A stretch of 64,000 bases of DNA from Pedobacter lusitanus (lineage in GTDB: Bacteria > Bacteroidota > Bacteroidia > Sphingobacteriales > Sphingobacteriaceae): assembly GCF_040026395.1 (NCBI RefSeq), contig NZ_CP157278.1, positions 4,402,001-4,466,000 of the forward strand. The letters run 5' to 3'. Positions within the stretch are counted from its first letter, which is position 1. Each line of letters begins with the position of its first letter. The translations under genes were made by a program, and so were the position numbers. The notes under the pieces are model-generated. The model did no database searches. It saw only the letters and a list, made by a program, of their open reading frames with translations, and was not told the DNA's origin. This document shows, one piece after another, positions 56,001 to 62,145 of this stretch.

Positions 56001-58129
56001 CTCATAGGCGTCGTGATAGTTGAGGTATTGTTACCCGGCACCGGATCGGTAATACCGGCAGGGGTAGTAACCGTAGCTGTATTGCTTAAGGCTGTTGTTG
56101 CTGTCGGGCTGACCGTACCGGAGATCGCTATAGTACTGCTGGCTCCGTTGGCCAGTGTTAATCCTGTCCAGTTCCCGTTACTGCTGTTGTAAGTCCCGTT
56201 TTGGGCAGTATAGCTACTGGCTGTAAACCCGGCTGGCAGATTATCTGTGACATTGATAATATCTGTAGCGAGTATCGGACTTGGGCCGTTATTGGTTAAT
56301 TTAAGTATATAAACTAATGTTTGTCCGGCAACGGCTGTTGTCGGTGAGGCCGTTTTGACCATCGCAAGATCGTAAGGGGCGATGGGGACGGGGGTATTGG
56401 TTGCTGTGTTGTTAGCTGGGGTCGGATCATATTCTGTTGCCGTTACTGTTGCTGTATTGGCGTAGCTGCCGGTTCCGAGTACTTTTGCATTAATAGTGAG
56501 AGTAGTTGTCGCTCCTGCTGCAAGATTACCAATAGTCCAGACTCCTGTGGTAGAATTATAGGTTCCATTGCTGGAGATAAAACTATATCCGCTGGGTAGC
56601 TGATCGGTAACGCTGACACCAGTTGCCGGAATAGTTCCGTTATTTTTTACGCTCAGTGTAAAGGCAACATTGGTATTTACTCTTGGGGTTGCATTATCAA
56701 CTGCTTTAGTGATCGAAAGATCATTTTGCAGTACAGTTGTAGTGACTGTAGAAGTATTGTTGGTTAAATCGGGATCGGTAATACCGGAGGTTCCGACATT
56801 GAAATTTGCCGTATTGGTAATGGTTCCGCCGGTAGGGTAGGAGTTTATTTTACCCACAATTGTAAAAGTTCCGGTGGCATTTGGCCCCAGAGAAACCGGA
56901 ATATTAGATAGATTGGTAGTCGAATATCCGGTAGCTGTATTTAAAACGTTACCATTATTATTAAAAGTTACGCTTGTAATCTGGAATCCCGGAGGAAACT
57001 GAGACAGCGCATCTGTGAAATTCAAACCTGTTAAAGTAGCGGGGGTCTGGTTGACTGCATCTATAGTATAGGTCAGTACATCTCCGACATTTGCAGTGGT
57101 TTTATCCACAGATTTCATCACGCGTACCCCGCCCGGAGTGGTCACAATTAAATTTCGGATTTCATGGTTGTTATATCCACCGCCTGTTGAGGAGGCAAAA
57201 CCTATTTTAAGATTTGCCGGAACTGCTACTGCTGTGGTTAATGTATATTGAAAGAGCTGGGTAAACGTACCATTTGGTGTTGTAGTCCATCTTACAATAA
57301 CTGAATAAGTGTTAAGAACACCTGTTGGGGTAATTTCTACCTGAACCCTTCTGTAAAACTGTGCATCGGTAGGTCTGGTTGACGTAAGTGTACCATATCC
57401 GATTGCACCTACGTTCGCCCCGTCACGGTAAGTATTTGACGTAGCTAATAAGGCTGTTGTCGGTCCCCGTAAAACCACTGCATTTGGTCGCTGCCCCGGG
57501 CCACCCTGGCCTGAGGAGAAGTTACCAAACTCATCCAGACCCACACCAATATAACCACCACTTAAACCATTGCCGGCTGCGTTTGCAGTATAACCCAGAG
57601 ATCCTCCGTTCGGACCTAATTTAAAAGGTGAAACTGAAGCGTCAAACAGGAATACACCAATTCCATCTGCTCCTCCGAATGTTGGGTTATCAGCACGCCA
57701 GGTTTTGTACTCGAAATCTGCCAGTACCCCCAATGTTGAAGGGAATGACTGATTGATATAGGCAAAACCAGCTTTGGTTAAAGCAGCAGGAGTTAACCTG
57801 AGCCATCCCTGACCTGCTGGGTCTGTACCTCCTGAAGTTAATACCGCATCCCCGCCAATGGTTATACCGGCGGCTGAACTTCCTTTAAAGTTTTCTGTAA
57901 TGGTAAACTGGGCATTCGCCTGAATACCTGTAAACAGAAATAATAGAAGAAACCCAATTGTATACAATTGAGTATGAAAACTAATTTTTCGTTTAGTATA
58001 TTTTTGTCCTTCTTCAAAAGAATCTTTGCAATCTGAGTCATCAGGTGACATGAATTGTTTGATGCACGTAGTTATATTACGGACTTTAAGAAAAGGGAAG
58101 GAGAGCATTCGAGTGTAGATTAGTTTCAT
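44093..58129 (-). CDS. Giant DUF11-repeat adhesin with T9SS gliding-motility C-terminal domain
   Basis: This 4,678-residue surface protein is the largest gene of the window. Residues 1-74 are an unusually long targeting region whose hydrophobic core (TIGFLLLFLFTGIQANAQ) starts near 56; ATGs at 58129 and 58051 are both possible. A lectin-like beta-sandwich follows (about 75-330, with GADGIGVFLFD and FEYKTW). Then come eight DUF11 repeats of one class (about 335-1345, with LPAGFTAT and NGNWTGLTL), eighteen of a second (about 1346-3680, with GPATATAGNAITY-type starts and GVSWTAT), and one more to ~3795. A cadherin-like block (about 3796-4016), four DUF7507-like repeats, a final Ig-like domain (4491-4580) and the gliding-motility C-terminal domain ([28 protein letters not shown]) complete it. 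I noticed no cysteine after the signal. It is secreted by the T9SS, probably with help of the next gene. Confidence 0.93.
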   Translation of the reverse strand: MKLIYTRMLSFPFLKVRNITTCIKQFMSPDDSDCKDSFEEGQKYTKRKISFHTQLYTIGFLLLFLFTGIQANAQFTITENFKGSSAAGITIGGDAVLTSGGTDPAGQGWLRLTPAALTKAGFAYINQSFPSTLGVLADFEYKTWRADNPTFGGADGIGVFLFDASVSPFKLGPNGGSLGYTANAAGNGLSGGYIGVGLDEFGNFSSGQGGPGQRPNAVVLRGPTTALLATSNTYRDGANVGAIGYGTLTSTRPTDAQFYRRVQVEITPTGVLNTYSVIVRWTTTPNGTFTQLFQYTLTTAVAVPANLKIGFASSTGGGYNNHEIRNLIVTTPGGVRVMKSVDKTTANVGDVLTYTIDAVNQTPATLTGLNFTDALSQFPPGFQITSVTFNNNGNVLNTATGYSTTNLSNIPVSLGPNATGTFTIVGKINSYPTGGTITNTANFNVGTSGITDPDLTNNTSTVTTTVLQNDLSITKAVDNATPRVNTNVAFTLSVKNNGTIPATGVSVTDQLPSGYSFISSNGTYNSTTGVWTIGNLAAGATTTLTINAKVLGTGSYANTATVTATEYDPTPANNTATNTPVPIAPYDLAMVKTASPTTAVAGQTLVYILKLTNNGPSPILATDIINVTDNLPAGFTASSYTAQNGTYNSSNGNWTGLTLANGASSTIAISGTVSPTATTALSNTATVTTPAGITDPVPGNNTSTITTPMSRVLDLGVTKFSNPTTVVAGQPLTYTITLTNNGPSSLVAADITNVAENLPAGFTATTYTPANGTYTSNNGNWTGLTLASGQSTTLTIAGTTSPSASGTLSNSVTVTTPTGTTDPTPVNNTATTLTGVARQIDFSITKTASPKPAVAGQALTYTLTLKNNGVSSLLASDIVNVTDNLPAGFTATSYTPAAGTYTSSNGNWTGLTLANGQTTTLVIAGTVSANTPAGNLTNTATVNPPTGVTDPTPGNNTGTDVTAVTRVIDLGIAKSATPNPAVTGNTLTYTITLTNNGPSTLAAADVIQVIDNLPAGFTATSYTPASGTYTSSNGNWTGLTLASGQTTTLAITGTVAANATGSLSNTVTVTVPAGITDPTPGNNTATITTPISRVIDLTVAKTAAPKPAIAGQPLTYTITLSNTGPGTLLASDIVTITDNLPAGFTANTFTPAAGSYNSSNGNWTGLTLTNGQSTTLTITGTVAATASGSLTNTVTVTPPTGVTDPTPTTATDVTPINRVIDFGVNKTASPATGIPGETLTYTITLTNNGPSTLAAADILQVTDNLPAGFTATTYAASAGTYTSNNGNWTGLTLASGQSATLTITGKIATTATGSLSNTATVTPPTGVTDPTPGNNTSTITTNLTPKPVLSITKLGAAGLTAGNTATYTLNISNTGSSNAVGATISDIIPATLSNVSWTSTVAGAATITTGGTGTGNNVSLTANIPAGAANTISITITGTVDPGATGTISNTATVTPAEPTGTGSNSTVNANVTSTSGVVITKTGPSTATAGNQVTYQLEISNNGPSNATGVQIADIVPASLTGVTWTTQLVGTAAITTGATGSGNNVNVTANVPAGTSNKAVVVIKGTINPAFAGTITNTATATPHEPGSTPVNAQAVTTVKKIPVFTITKSGPATATAGNAIVYTINVKNTGPSNSLNTQITDAVPAAVTGVSWTATVTGGTATINSGATGTGNAIAVAGDFSANGTVQIVVSGTIASNASGTITNTATATPAESGTTPVTSTAVNTALSSKSGLTIVKSVTPSVNSGSSITYTVTVGNNGPSDAVAAHVQDAIPASILNTAWTSVVQGTATFNSGATGTGNTLDAIINVPAGAANKVIFTITGKSDPAFNGSISNTASVTATEPGSPSPTSTVNTIASRTPVLTITKNGPSSINAGETITYTIDVTNNSPSDAQNLAISDVVPATLTGVSWTATTTGNAQITGPLTGTGNTISLNGNVAAGSANHITIVITGKVAAGFSGTLTNTATATPAEAGTSPVSATATTNVTRIPVLTIQKNGPATLSAGQAITYTISVKNISQANAIASVITDAIPASILNPTWVTSTTGTATVTAGATGTGSALSVTGNLGGNPADEILITISGTVDPAATANISNSATVTPAEPGTTPKTAGPVITTITKTPSVAITKTGPANANAGETVTYIINAVNNGPSNATALVITDVVPAELTGVTWTAAPSGTSTVVTATGTGNNVSVTGNLNVGNANKIQITVSGKLSAAQANTVLANTATATPAEPGIPPVQSNTVNTTIANKNALTISKTGPSTVNAGENVVYNLTISNNGPSDALAAVITDQVTANLTNVTWTATVTGTATVTTPSGTGNAVSVTGNVPAGAANHINVMISGKLNPAFTGTSIANAATVTPSEPGNNPATSNTVTTSVTKTADLRILKSGTATAVAGQPVTYTIKVSNTGPSDVTGARVQDVIPASILNPVWTVTTSGTAGANLLNGAGNVDLLADLKANGLDALDITINGTLDPLFNSNASVTNTATITPPAGVTDPTPGTSTATTTTSASANVRIVKSGPANVGAGEPIQYELRITNAGPSTAIGTVITDNLPAGVLSPQWTATASGGATVSAASGVGNVSLTADIPSSTGTVIVMISGTVDPALTNGSSMPNTATANSTIPDPESTNNTATSPTTITNDPDFRVSKSGPATANVGDPISYKIVVTNSGSGNITGAQITDNVPTSVRVTDWTATALYNAKIGGVPNAVVTGNTNSISIPSADIDAGTSNSIEIIVNGFVETTALPVFTNTVTVVAGATHGSSVTTAVNRSTDLRIEKQGPQTIAAGENITYNIKVFNNGTVDATGLTVNDVVPASVTVNNWTASAVGTATVQTGLSGTTNTIQTTGTIPAGDNSNYILITVNGKVPSNTLPSSINNVASITLPAGLIDYNLANNTSTATTVVTNNPTLLVSKSGPQTAVAGEQIHYVIQVANNGPSDALAVNITDAIPAQLLNYTWTATSAGAATITSSPTTGTTNPAVTANIPQGPANIITINVTGTVDPAFTGTFTNTAQAQIGANPAVVSPTVSTVVSKVTALNVRKSGPASTSPGLPITYTIEVTNAGPSNAAAAAITDAIPAVLQNVQWTATAQNGASVTSGASGTGNALNVVAAIPGSVNARVLITITGNIPSSATAALVNSATATEPGNPAVVSNEVTTTLTRTPGLKLVKSGPATAASGEKITYTLSLTNTGPSDAAGTAITDVVSPALQNVQWTATSSGGAIINSGATGTGNQVAANVDVPVGGTVNVTITGDIEPTYNNSLTNTATATPAEPGIPPVTSTVTTVVKPVVNLNITKSGPATLLAGEQINYQIRVTNSGPSTALNAAIDDIVQADITNVQWSVTQTGNAGITGASSGTSNTIATKANLTAAPGDAIIITVNGIVAPSFSGTITNTAKVTAVEDPANPKTSTPVVTTVSRKPVIKIVKTGPATLTAGADINYLITVNNQGTGDALNLAIADVVPAAITNVSWTATTTGTATLTTPATGTGNISLTANLPAGNGNTITISVTGKVPSNNNVSPLVNTATATPAEPGVIPVTSTVSTAVSRIPVIEITKSGPANAAAGTNVDYIITAVNTSISDAVGTLITDNVPAALTGVTWTATPAGTATIVSGATGNTNNVNVTVNMPAGNANTVTIRVTGFLPAGATANLQNTATATPIEPGTNPQTTPPVDTKVDVVTDLAVTNTVNQTLQKVGQPVTFTVQVTNNGPSNASGVKVTDLLPAGYTITSQSATSGTYDPASGLWTIGNLANGAVTTLTIQANLVVGGPYQTTAVVSGTETDPLLTNNTATAGVNAVNSDPVANPDTATLLEDQTLTVTAANGLLANDTDVDNDVLKVSKFTIAGITGDQSTGTPVLIPGKGTITINADGGYTFVPAKDYNGTVPLITYTAIDGKGGSATSTLTLTITPVNDAPSFVKGADQVLLQYTGAQTVPGWATAISAGPADEAAQKLNFIVTNANNALFTTQPAIAPDGTLTFTPAFGATGTVIVTVILKDDGGTANGGIDQSAPQTFTITLTPGKPAMSLTKVANNTGSKTGDVINYTLVVKNTGDVTLSNIVVTDPGADPGSITPANITTLIPGASATVTAKHTLVQKDVDAGTFSNQAGAKGADPSGNPVDKPKSDDPNTPATDDPTVIQITPAPSMTLTKVANNTGAKTGDVINYTLVVTNTGNVTLSNVVVSDPGADAGSITPATIPTIAPGANVTVTAKHTLTQTDVDAGTFSNQAGAKGTDPTGNPVTKPKSDDPNTPAVDDPTVVVIGAKPAVTLVKTGVISTNGNSITYTFVIQNTGNVTYNKVLLNDAKLGISNLAVSIGTGLAPGASVTVTQVYTLTQADKNAGNVTNTATVTATATGGATATDISGTAANNDTPTVTPITPAGGLTLVKTAVFKDNKITYTFTVKNTGNVTLNPVTFSDAKLGISNRTINVGTGLAPGATATATEVYTLTQADKDAGQVTNTAIAKAKAPAGNEVTATSGTDESNNNPTVIVVPKSPVAVDDKAEAKANTTIVIDILANDNPGNSSFDKGSVVIITPPLHGKVTVNSDGTVSYTPDPGYTGNDNFTYQVKDSYGYLTNVASVAITMNFFEVKIPNLFTPNGDGTNDVFEIRGLNQYGDNELSIVNRWGNEVYRQKNYQNTWTGEGLNEGTYYYLLRVKPKGANAEWQVFKGYITLIRAFKK

Positions 58130-58298
58130 ATTTAAAACTTTTGACGTGTATTATATTTGGTTAACCAATATGAAACTGATGGCTCAGTTATATTGGCATA
58201 GGGCTTCGGGTAAATGATAGCAAGCTTCAGTACCTGATTTAAAAATCAGGCGATAGTAATTTCACAGGAAGACCTGGATTAAATCTTTATGTAAAGAA

Positions 58299-58388
58299 TT
58301 ATCCCCAGGATCGTGTCAGATTGTAATATTTATCCTTAAGACAAACCTGCTGAAAAGAGAAGATGAGTGGAGTGTAGATTTTTTTCAT
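58299..58388 (-). pseudogene. Possible remnant of an adhesin 5' end
   Basis: An ATG at 58388 opens a 29-codon frame (MKKIYTPLIFSFQQVCLK...) that resembles the start of the giant adhesin (MKLIYTRMLSFPFLKV). At the DNA level 58370-58389 and 58111-58130 match at 18 of 20 bases, and the similarity extends a little upstream. It ends at a stop without a hydrophobic core. It could be a scar of another adhesin copy or a leader peptide; evidence is thin. Confidence 0.3.
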
Positions 58389-58995
58389 ACTTTAAGCGTT
58401 TTTTAAACGTTATATTTTACGTTGACTCCAGCATATGTGATGAGCATATGCTGTTTATTGCTTTTGATTAGGTGGTAGATGAGGAACTGAGTCTTTAAAT
58501 TACGGGTAGATTAGGTAAATAATAACATAGTTGTATTCTTTTTGAGAATTACATCTATTTATGTTTTTTATAATGTCTAAAATAATAGTCTATTTAGCGG
58601 CTTTTCAAGAAGTATGCCGTTATTGTGCTCAAATACAATTGTCTATGTGTTTTCTTTATTGATACACGGCGATAATTTATTTTATGGCTGTTTTTTGCTA
58701 TGCTATTACATTTTATCTAAATAAAATATTTTGACTGTTCATTTTGTGCATGTTTACCTTTTAAGAAACCATCTTAAACAATCAGGTTTAGTGTATTCTC
58801 TTCAAAACAATCTTGTTGGTTAAATTAGGACTAAAAATAGTACAAAATATTCGCTGATACACAATGCTTATTAAGCGATTGTTAAGGCTCTTCTTTCTAG
58901 CCGGATACATTTTTAGTATTTGTTATTAAACCGGTGAAAACAGGAGCGTGGTTAAAAAAAGGAGAAAAGATTTTAGCTTATTCTTACGCATAAAA

Positions 58996-59026
58996 AAGCC
59001 CTGCAAATTTAAAATTTGAAGGGCTT
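58996..59026 (-). terminator. Terminator-like hairpin of the upstream module
   Basis: AAGCCCT, one mismatch, CAAATTT pair with AAATTTG and AGGGCTT in a nearly continuous 15-bp stem; on the minus strand a TTTTTTAT tract follows the second arm. It starts ~20 bp after the second OmpA-type stop and differs in sequence from the terminator of copy 1. Confidence 0.75.
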
Positions 59027-59045
59027 GAAAAATATTTGTTTGTTT

Positions 59046-61001
59046 TTATTGTCTGACCACTTTGAACTCTGTTCTTCTGTTGAGCTGATGCATGGCATCG
59101 CTGCATTTCACACCGTTTGCACAGCGGTTGATCAAATGAGTTTCTCCATATCCTCGTGCGGTAATCCTGGCTTTGTCTATACCTCTTGAAATGATATAGC
59201 TAACCGCCGAATTAGCTCTTTTCTGAGATAACCACTGGTTATATTCATCGCGTCCTCTGCTATCGGTATAAGAGCTGAGCTCAATCCAGATGGTTTCATT
59301 GGTTTTGAGTGTAGAGACCAGTTTATCAAGTTCTCTTGCTGCATCGGGACGAATGTCCGCCTTATCAAAGTCATAATAGATATTTTCAATCCTGATTGGT
59401 TTATTCAGGACGATAGTTTCCAGAAAGAGGTCTTTATGCAAGTTTTCAGACTGGTTAAGATTTTTGGTGGTCAGTGCTGCTGCATCAGAGCTGTAATTTG
59501 CTTTTTCGCCTTTGAGGGTATAATCAGCAGCTTGATCAAGATTGAAATTGAAAGTTCCCTGGTTATTGGTCACTGCGGTTAAAGTTCCGCCATTCTGTTT
59601 GTTGAGGGTTACTATTGCCCCGCTGAGTGGCAGGTTCGTTTTGCGGTCGTATACGGTTCCTTCGAGCTTGAAGTAAAGGATCATTTGAGCAGTGAAGCTG
59701 TAGATGTCGTCATTGCCGGTTCCTCCTGGACGGTTAGAGGCGATAAAGCCTTTACCTTTGAGATCCATGTTATAAGCAAAGTCATCCTGAGGTGAGTTCA
59801 CCGGATACCCCAGGTTAACCGGATTGGCTAACCCGGCTGCATTTTGTCTGGCTTTATAGATATCGAGTCCGCCCATACCGATGAGTCCGTCACTGCTGAA
59901 ATAGAAATTACCATCGGCAGCAGGGAAGGGGTTTCTTTCATTTCCGCTGGTGTTGACCGCGGCAAGGTTAACGGCATCAGCCCAGGTTCCGTCTGAATTT
60001 TTAGTGGTCCTGTAAATATCTGTTCCCCCTTTTCCACCAGGCATATTGGAAACGAAGTACAGGGTGTTTCCGTCGGCAGCAATGGAAGGATCTCCTACAG
60101 AATATTCATTAACGCGGTTGTATCTGAAAGGTACTGGTTTCCCCCATGTACCGTTAGCATCTTTGGTACTGCTGTATATTTCCAGGTTAATGGTTGCGGT
60201 CTGTCCTTTTTTACGGGTAATTTTTTCAGGAATCCTGGTCATGGTGAAATACAGTGTATTCCCATCTGCAGTGAAACTGGCAGCGCCAATATGGTAATTG
60301 GTCTGTGCGTTAAGGGCAAAGAATTTCAGACTGTCTGTGGCTTCACTTTTTTCATACAGGCGGAGATATTCATTTCCGGTCCATCCGTAATTGTTGGGAT
60401 CAGGTAATTTGGTAGGTCCGTCAAATTTGAAGAATGGTTTTGATTTTTTAGTGTCTCCGGACTGATTACGATCAGAGGTGAAAACGATTCCTTTATTATA
60501 TGTGATTGCACCCCAGTCAGAGCCGGTGCTGTTAAGTCCTTTTTCATTTAAAAGAGTTACTGGTACAGGATTTTTGATCCAGTATTTTGCTGAATCGCAG
60601 GAGGCCAGCCAGATCTGCTGCTGAGCCGGGCTGACGTCTGGTTTCAGACTGATATATTTCTGATAGGCAGTTTTAGCTTCATCGTATTTGGCATTGTTCT
60701 GCAGAGCTTTGGCGTAATACAAAGTATTTTCGGGATTGCTTTGAGGCATGGCCGAAGCGATAGCATACCAGCTTTCGGCCTGCGGGTAATTATCTACGAG
60801 CTGATAGGTTTCTGCCAGGCGCTGTGCAGCATGGAGTGTTTGTTTTTTATGATAAGCCTTTTGATATAATTCTATGGCTTTGTTATAATTGAATAATTCA
60901 AATTGGGTATCGGCCTCTTTGAGGACGTACTGTGCTTTTACCTTAGCTGTCAGTGACAGCAGGAGTATGGCGGTGAATATACCTGACTGGATTGTTTTCA
61001 T
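59046..61001 (-). CDS. OmpA/PD40 envelope protein, module copy 2
   Basis: A 651-residue protein with the same signal peptide, TPR, PD40 propeller, regulatory-like and OmpA domains as the gene at 40993-42948. I found two residue differences (T to N in the SETLHK/SENLHK segment, G to A in ITGRG/ITARG) and about seven base differences, all in the 3' third of the gene. The two remaining thirds look identical. It presumably anchors the second adhesin complex, or is interchangeable with copy 1. Confidence 0.94.
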   Translation of the reverse strand: MKTIQSGIFTAILLLSLTAKVKAQYVLKEADTQFELFNYNKAIELYQKAYHKKQTLHAAQRLAETYQLVDNYPQAESWYAIASAMPQSNPENTLYYAKALQNNAKYDEAKTAYQKYISLKPDVSPAQQQIWLASCDSAKYWIKNPVPVTLLNEKGLNSTGSDWGAITYNKGIVFTSDRNQSGDTKKSKPFFKFDGPTKLPDPNNYGWTGNEYLRLYEKSEATDSLKFFALNAQTNYHIGAASFTADGNTLYFTMTRIPEKITRKKGQTATINLEIYSSTKDANGTWGKPVPFRYNRVNEYSVGDPSIAADGNTLYFVSNMPGGKGGTDIYRTTKNSDGTWADAVNLAAVNTSGNERNPFPAADGNFYFSSDGLIGMGGLDIYKARQNAAGLANPVNLGYPVNSPQDDFAYNMDLKGKGFIASNRPGGTGNDDIYSFTAQMILYFKLEGTVYDRKTNLPLSGAIVTLNKQNGGTLTAVTNNQGTFNFNLDQAADYTLKGEKANYSSDAAALTTKNLNQSENLHKDLFLETIVLNKPIRIENIYYDFDKADIRPDAARELDKLVSTLKTNETIWIELSSYTDSRGRDEYNQWLSQKRANSAVSYIISRGIDKARITARGYGETHLINRCANGVKCSDAMHQLNRRTEFKVVRQ

Positions 61002-61073
61002 GCTATGGATCAATGGGACGCGTTAGGATAAATTATAAATTTATTGATGTTTCGATACGGCTGAATGATTGAT

Positions 61074-62051
61074 CTAGAAATACCTCGGAGATCTCATTCT
61101 GGTGTTTTTGGTATTGAAATAATAGCCGATAGATATTTCATGAGTACCACTGCTGTATCCCTGCAAAGGCCCGATGGAGATGTCATAAGCATAACCTACT
61201 CTTAAGGATTTGCTTGGGAAGACCTCGATGGCAGCAACTGCAGAGTTTCTGTTACTCAGGTCTCTTTGCAGATAATCTTTGTTATAGAGTTTTACCCCCG
61301 TACGGTAAGCACCACCTACCCATATTCTGTCCATGAAGAGTACAAAAGCATTGATGTCTAAACTGGTTGGTCCGCCGCGGTCATCCTTAAGCAGGAAGGA
61401 AGGTTTTAATAAAATATCCTGTCCCAGTGGAATGAGTGTACCTGCGGTTAAGTAGTAATGTGGTTTAGGTTGGGGAATAAAGGCATAACGGTCCACATTG
61501 ATGTACTGAGCAATCAGGTTATCGGCAGAGAAACCAGCAAAGAAACGGTCATCTGAATAATATACCCCGACCCTGGCATCGGGCAGTACGGTATTTTGTG
61601 TTCCCGTAGGCTGATCAGGCTCCCTGTCATTAGGATCTAACATCGAGCCGTCGATTCCTAATTGCACCATGCCCAGGCCCACACCAAAGGCAAGTCTTGA
61701 AGTGCCGCTTTCATTCATCTTCAGTCGGTATGCATAATTGGCATAGGCAGCCAGATTACTCTGGGCGCCGAGTTTATCGGCTGATACCTGCAAAGCAAGT
61801 CCGACATTGCCGTTGTTGGCATTGGCATCCACGGCCAGTGAGAAGGTCGTGGGAGCGCCTTTGATCCCTGTCCACTGACTGCGGTAAAAACTATGCAGGT
61901 TCAATTGTTCTTTATAGCCCGCATAAGCCGGGTTGATATAAATACCGTTGAACATATACTGGCTAAACTGTGCATCCTGCTGAGCTTTGATGAGTTTAGC
62001 AGGAAGGAGCAGGCTCAAGACCAACACTAATAATAACAAGCTTCTTTTCAT
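61074..62051 (-). CDS. PorP/SprF-family type IX secretion protein, module copy 2
   Basis: A 325-residue outer-membrane protein identical in amino-acid sequence to the product of 43021-43998, including signal peptide and the QDAQFSQYMFNG motif. It lies between the second adhesin and the second OmpA-type gene with the same spacings as in copy 1, so it should act as the outer-membrane partner of the upstream adhesin during T9SS export. Confidence 0.95.
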   Translation of the reverse strand: MKRSLLLLVLVLSLLLPAKLIKAQQDAQFSQYMFNGIYINPAYAGYKEQLNLHSFYRSQWTGIKGAPTTFSLAVDANANNGNVGLALQVSADKLGAQSNLAAYANYAYRLKMNESGTSRLAFGVGLGMVQLGIDGSMLDPNDREPDQPTGTQNTVLPDARVGVYYSDDRFFAGFSADNLIAQYINVDRYAFIPQPKPHYYLTAGTLIPLGQDILLKPSFLLKDDRGGPTSLDINAFVLFMDRIWVGGAYRTGVKLYNKDYLQRDLSNRNSAVAAIEVFPSKSLRVGYAYDISIGPLQGYSSGTHEISIGYYFNTKNTRMRSPRYF

Positions 62052-62110
62052 ACGGGTATAATTAATTCTATTCTTCAATCTGATTGTGTTTCGGTAGTAT
62101 TTTTTAATGT

Positions 62111-62136
62111 GCCCGGACTATCAGTTAAGTCCGGGC
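62111..62136 (-). promoter_or_regulatory. Intercistronic hairpin between adhesin and porP-like gene, copy 2
   Basis: The same GCCCGGACT / AGTCCGGGC stem and loop as in module copy 1, at the same distance from the adhesin stop codon. Confidence 0.65.
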
Positions 62137-62145
62137 TGTCAGCTA

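Larger units (their letters stand above)
58130..59043. other. AT-rich spacer between the two adhesin modules
   Basis: About 900 bp with no supported intact gene. It holds the leader and presumably promoter of the downstream adhesin, the adhesin-start-like remnant at 58299-58388 and the terminator of the upstream module near 59000. It is more AT-rich than its surroundings and has no counterpart next to the other module (40.8-41.0 kb). Confidence 0.6.

Noticed and set aside
44508..56192. Numerous open frames on the plus strand opposite the giant adhesin, some over 200 codons
   Set aside because: They mirror the repetitive codon pattern of the adhesin (Thr/Ala/Val-rich antisense), recur with the repeat period and have no recognisable domain. 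They are antisense shadows.
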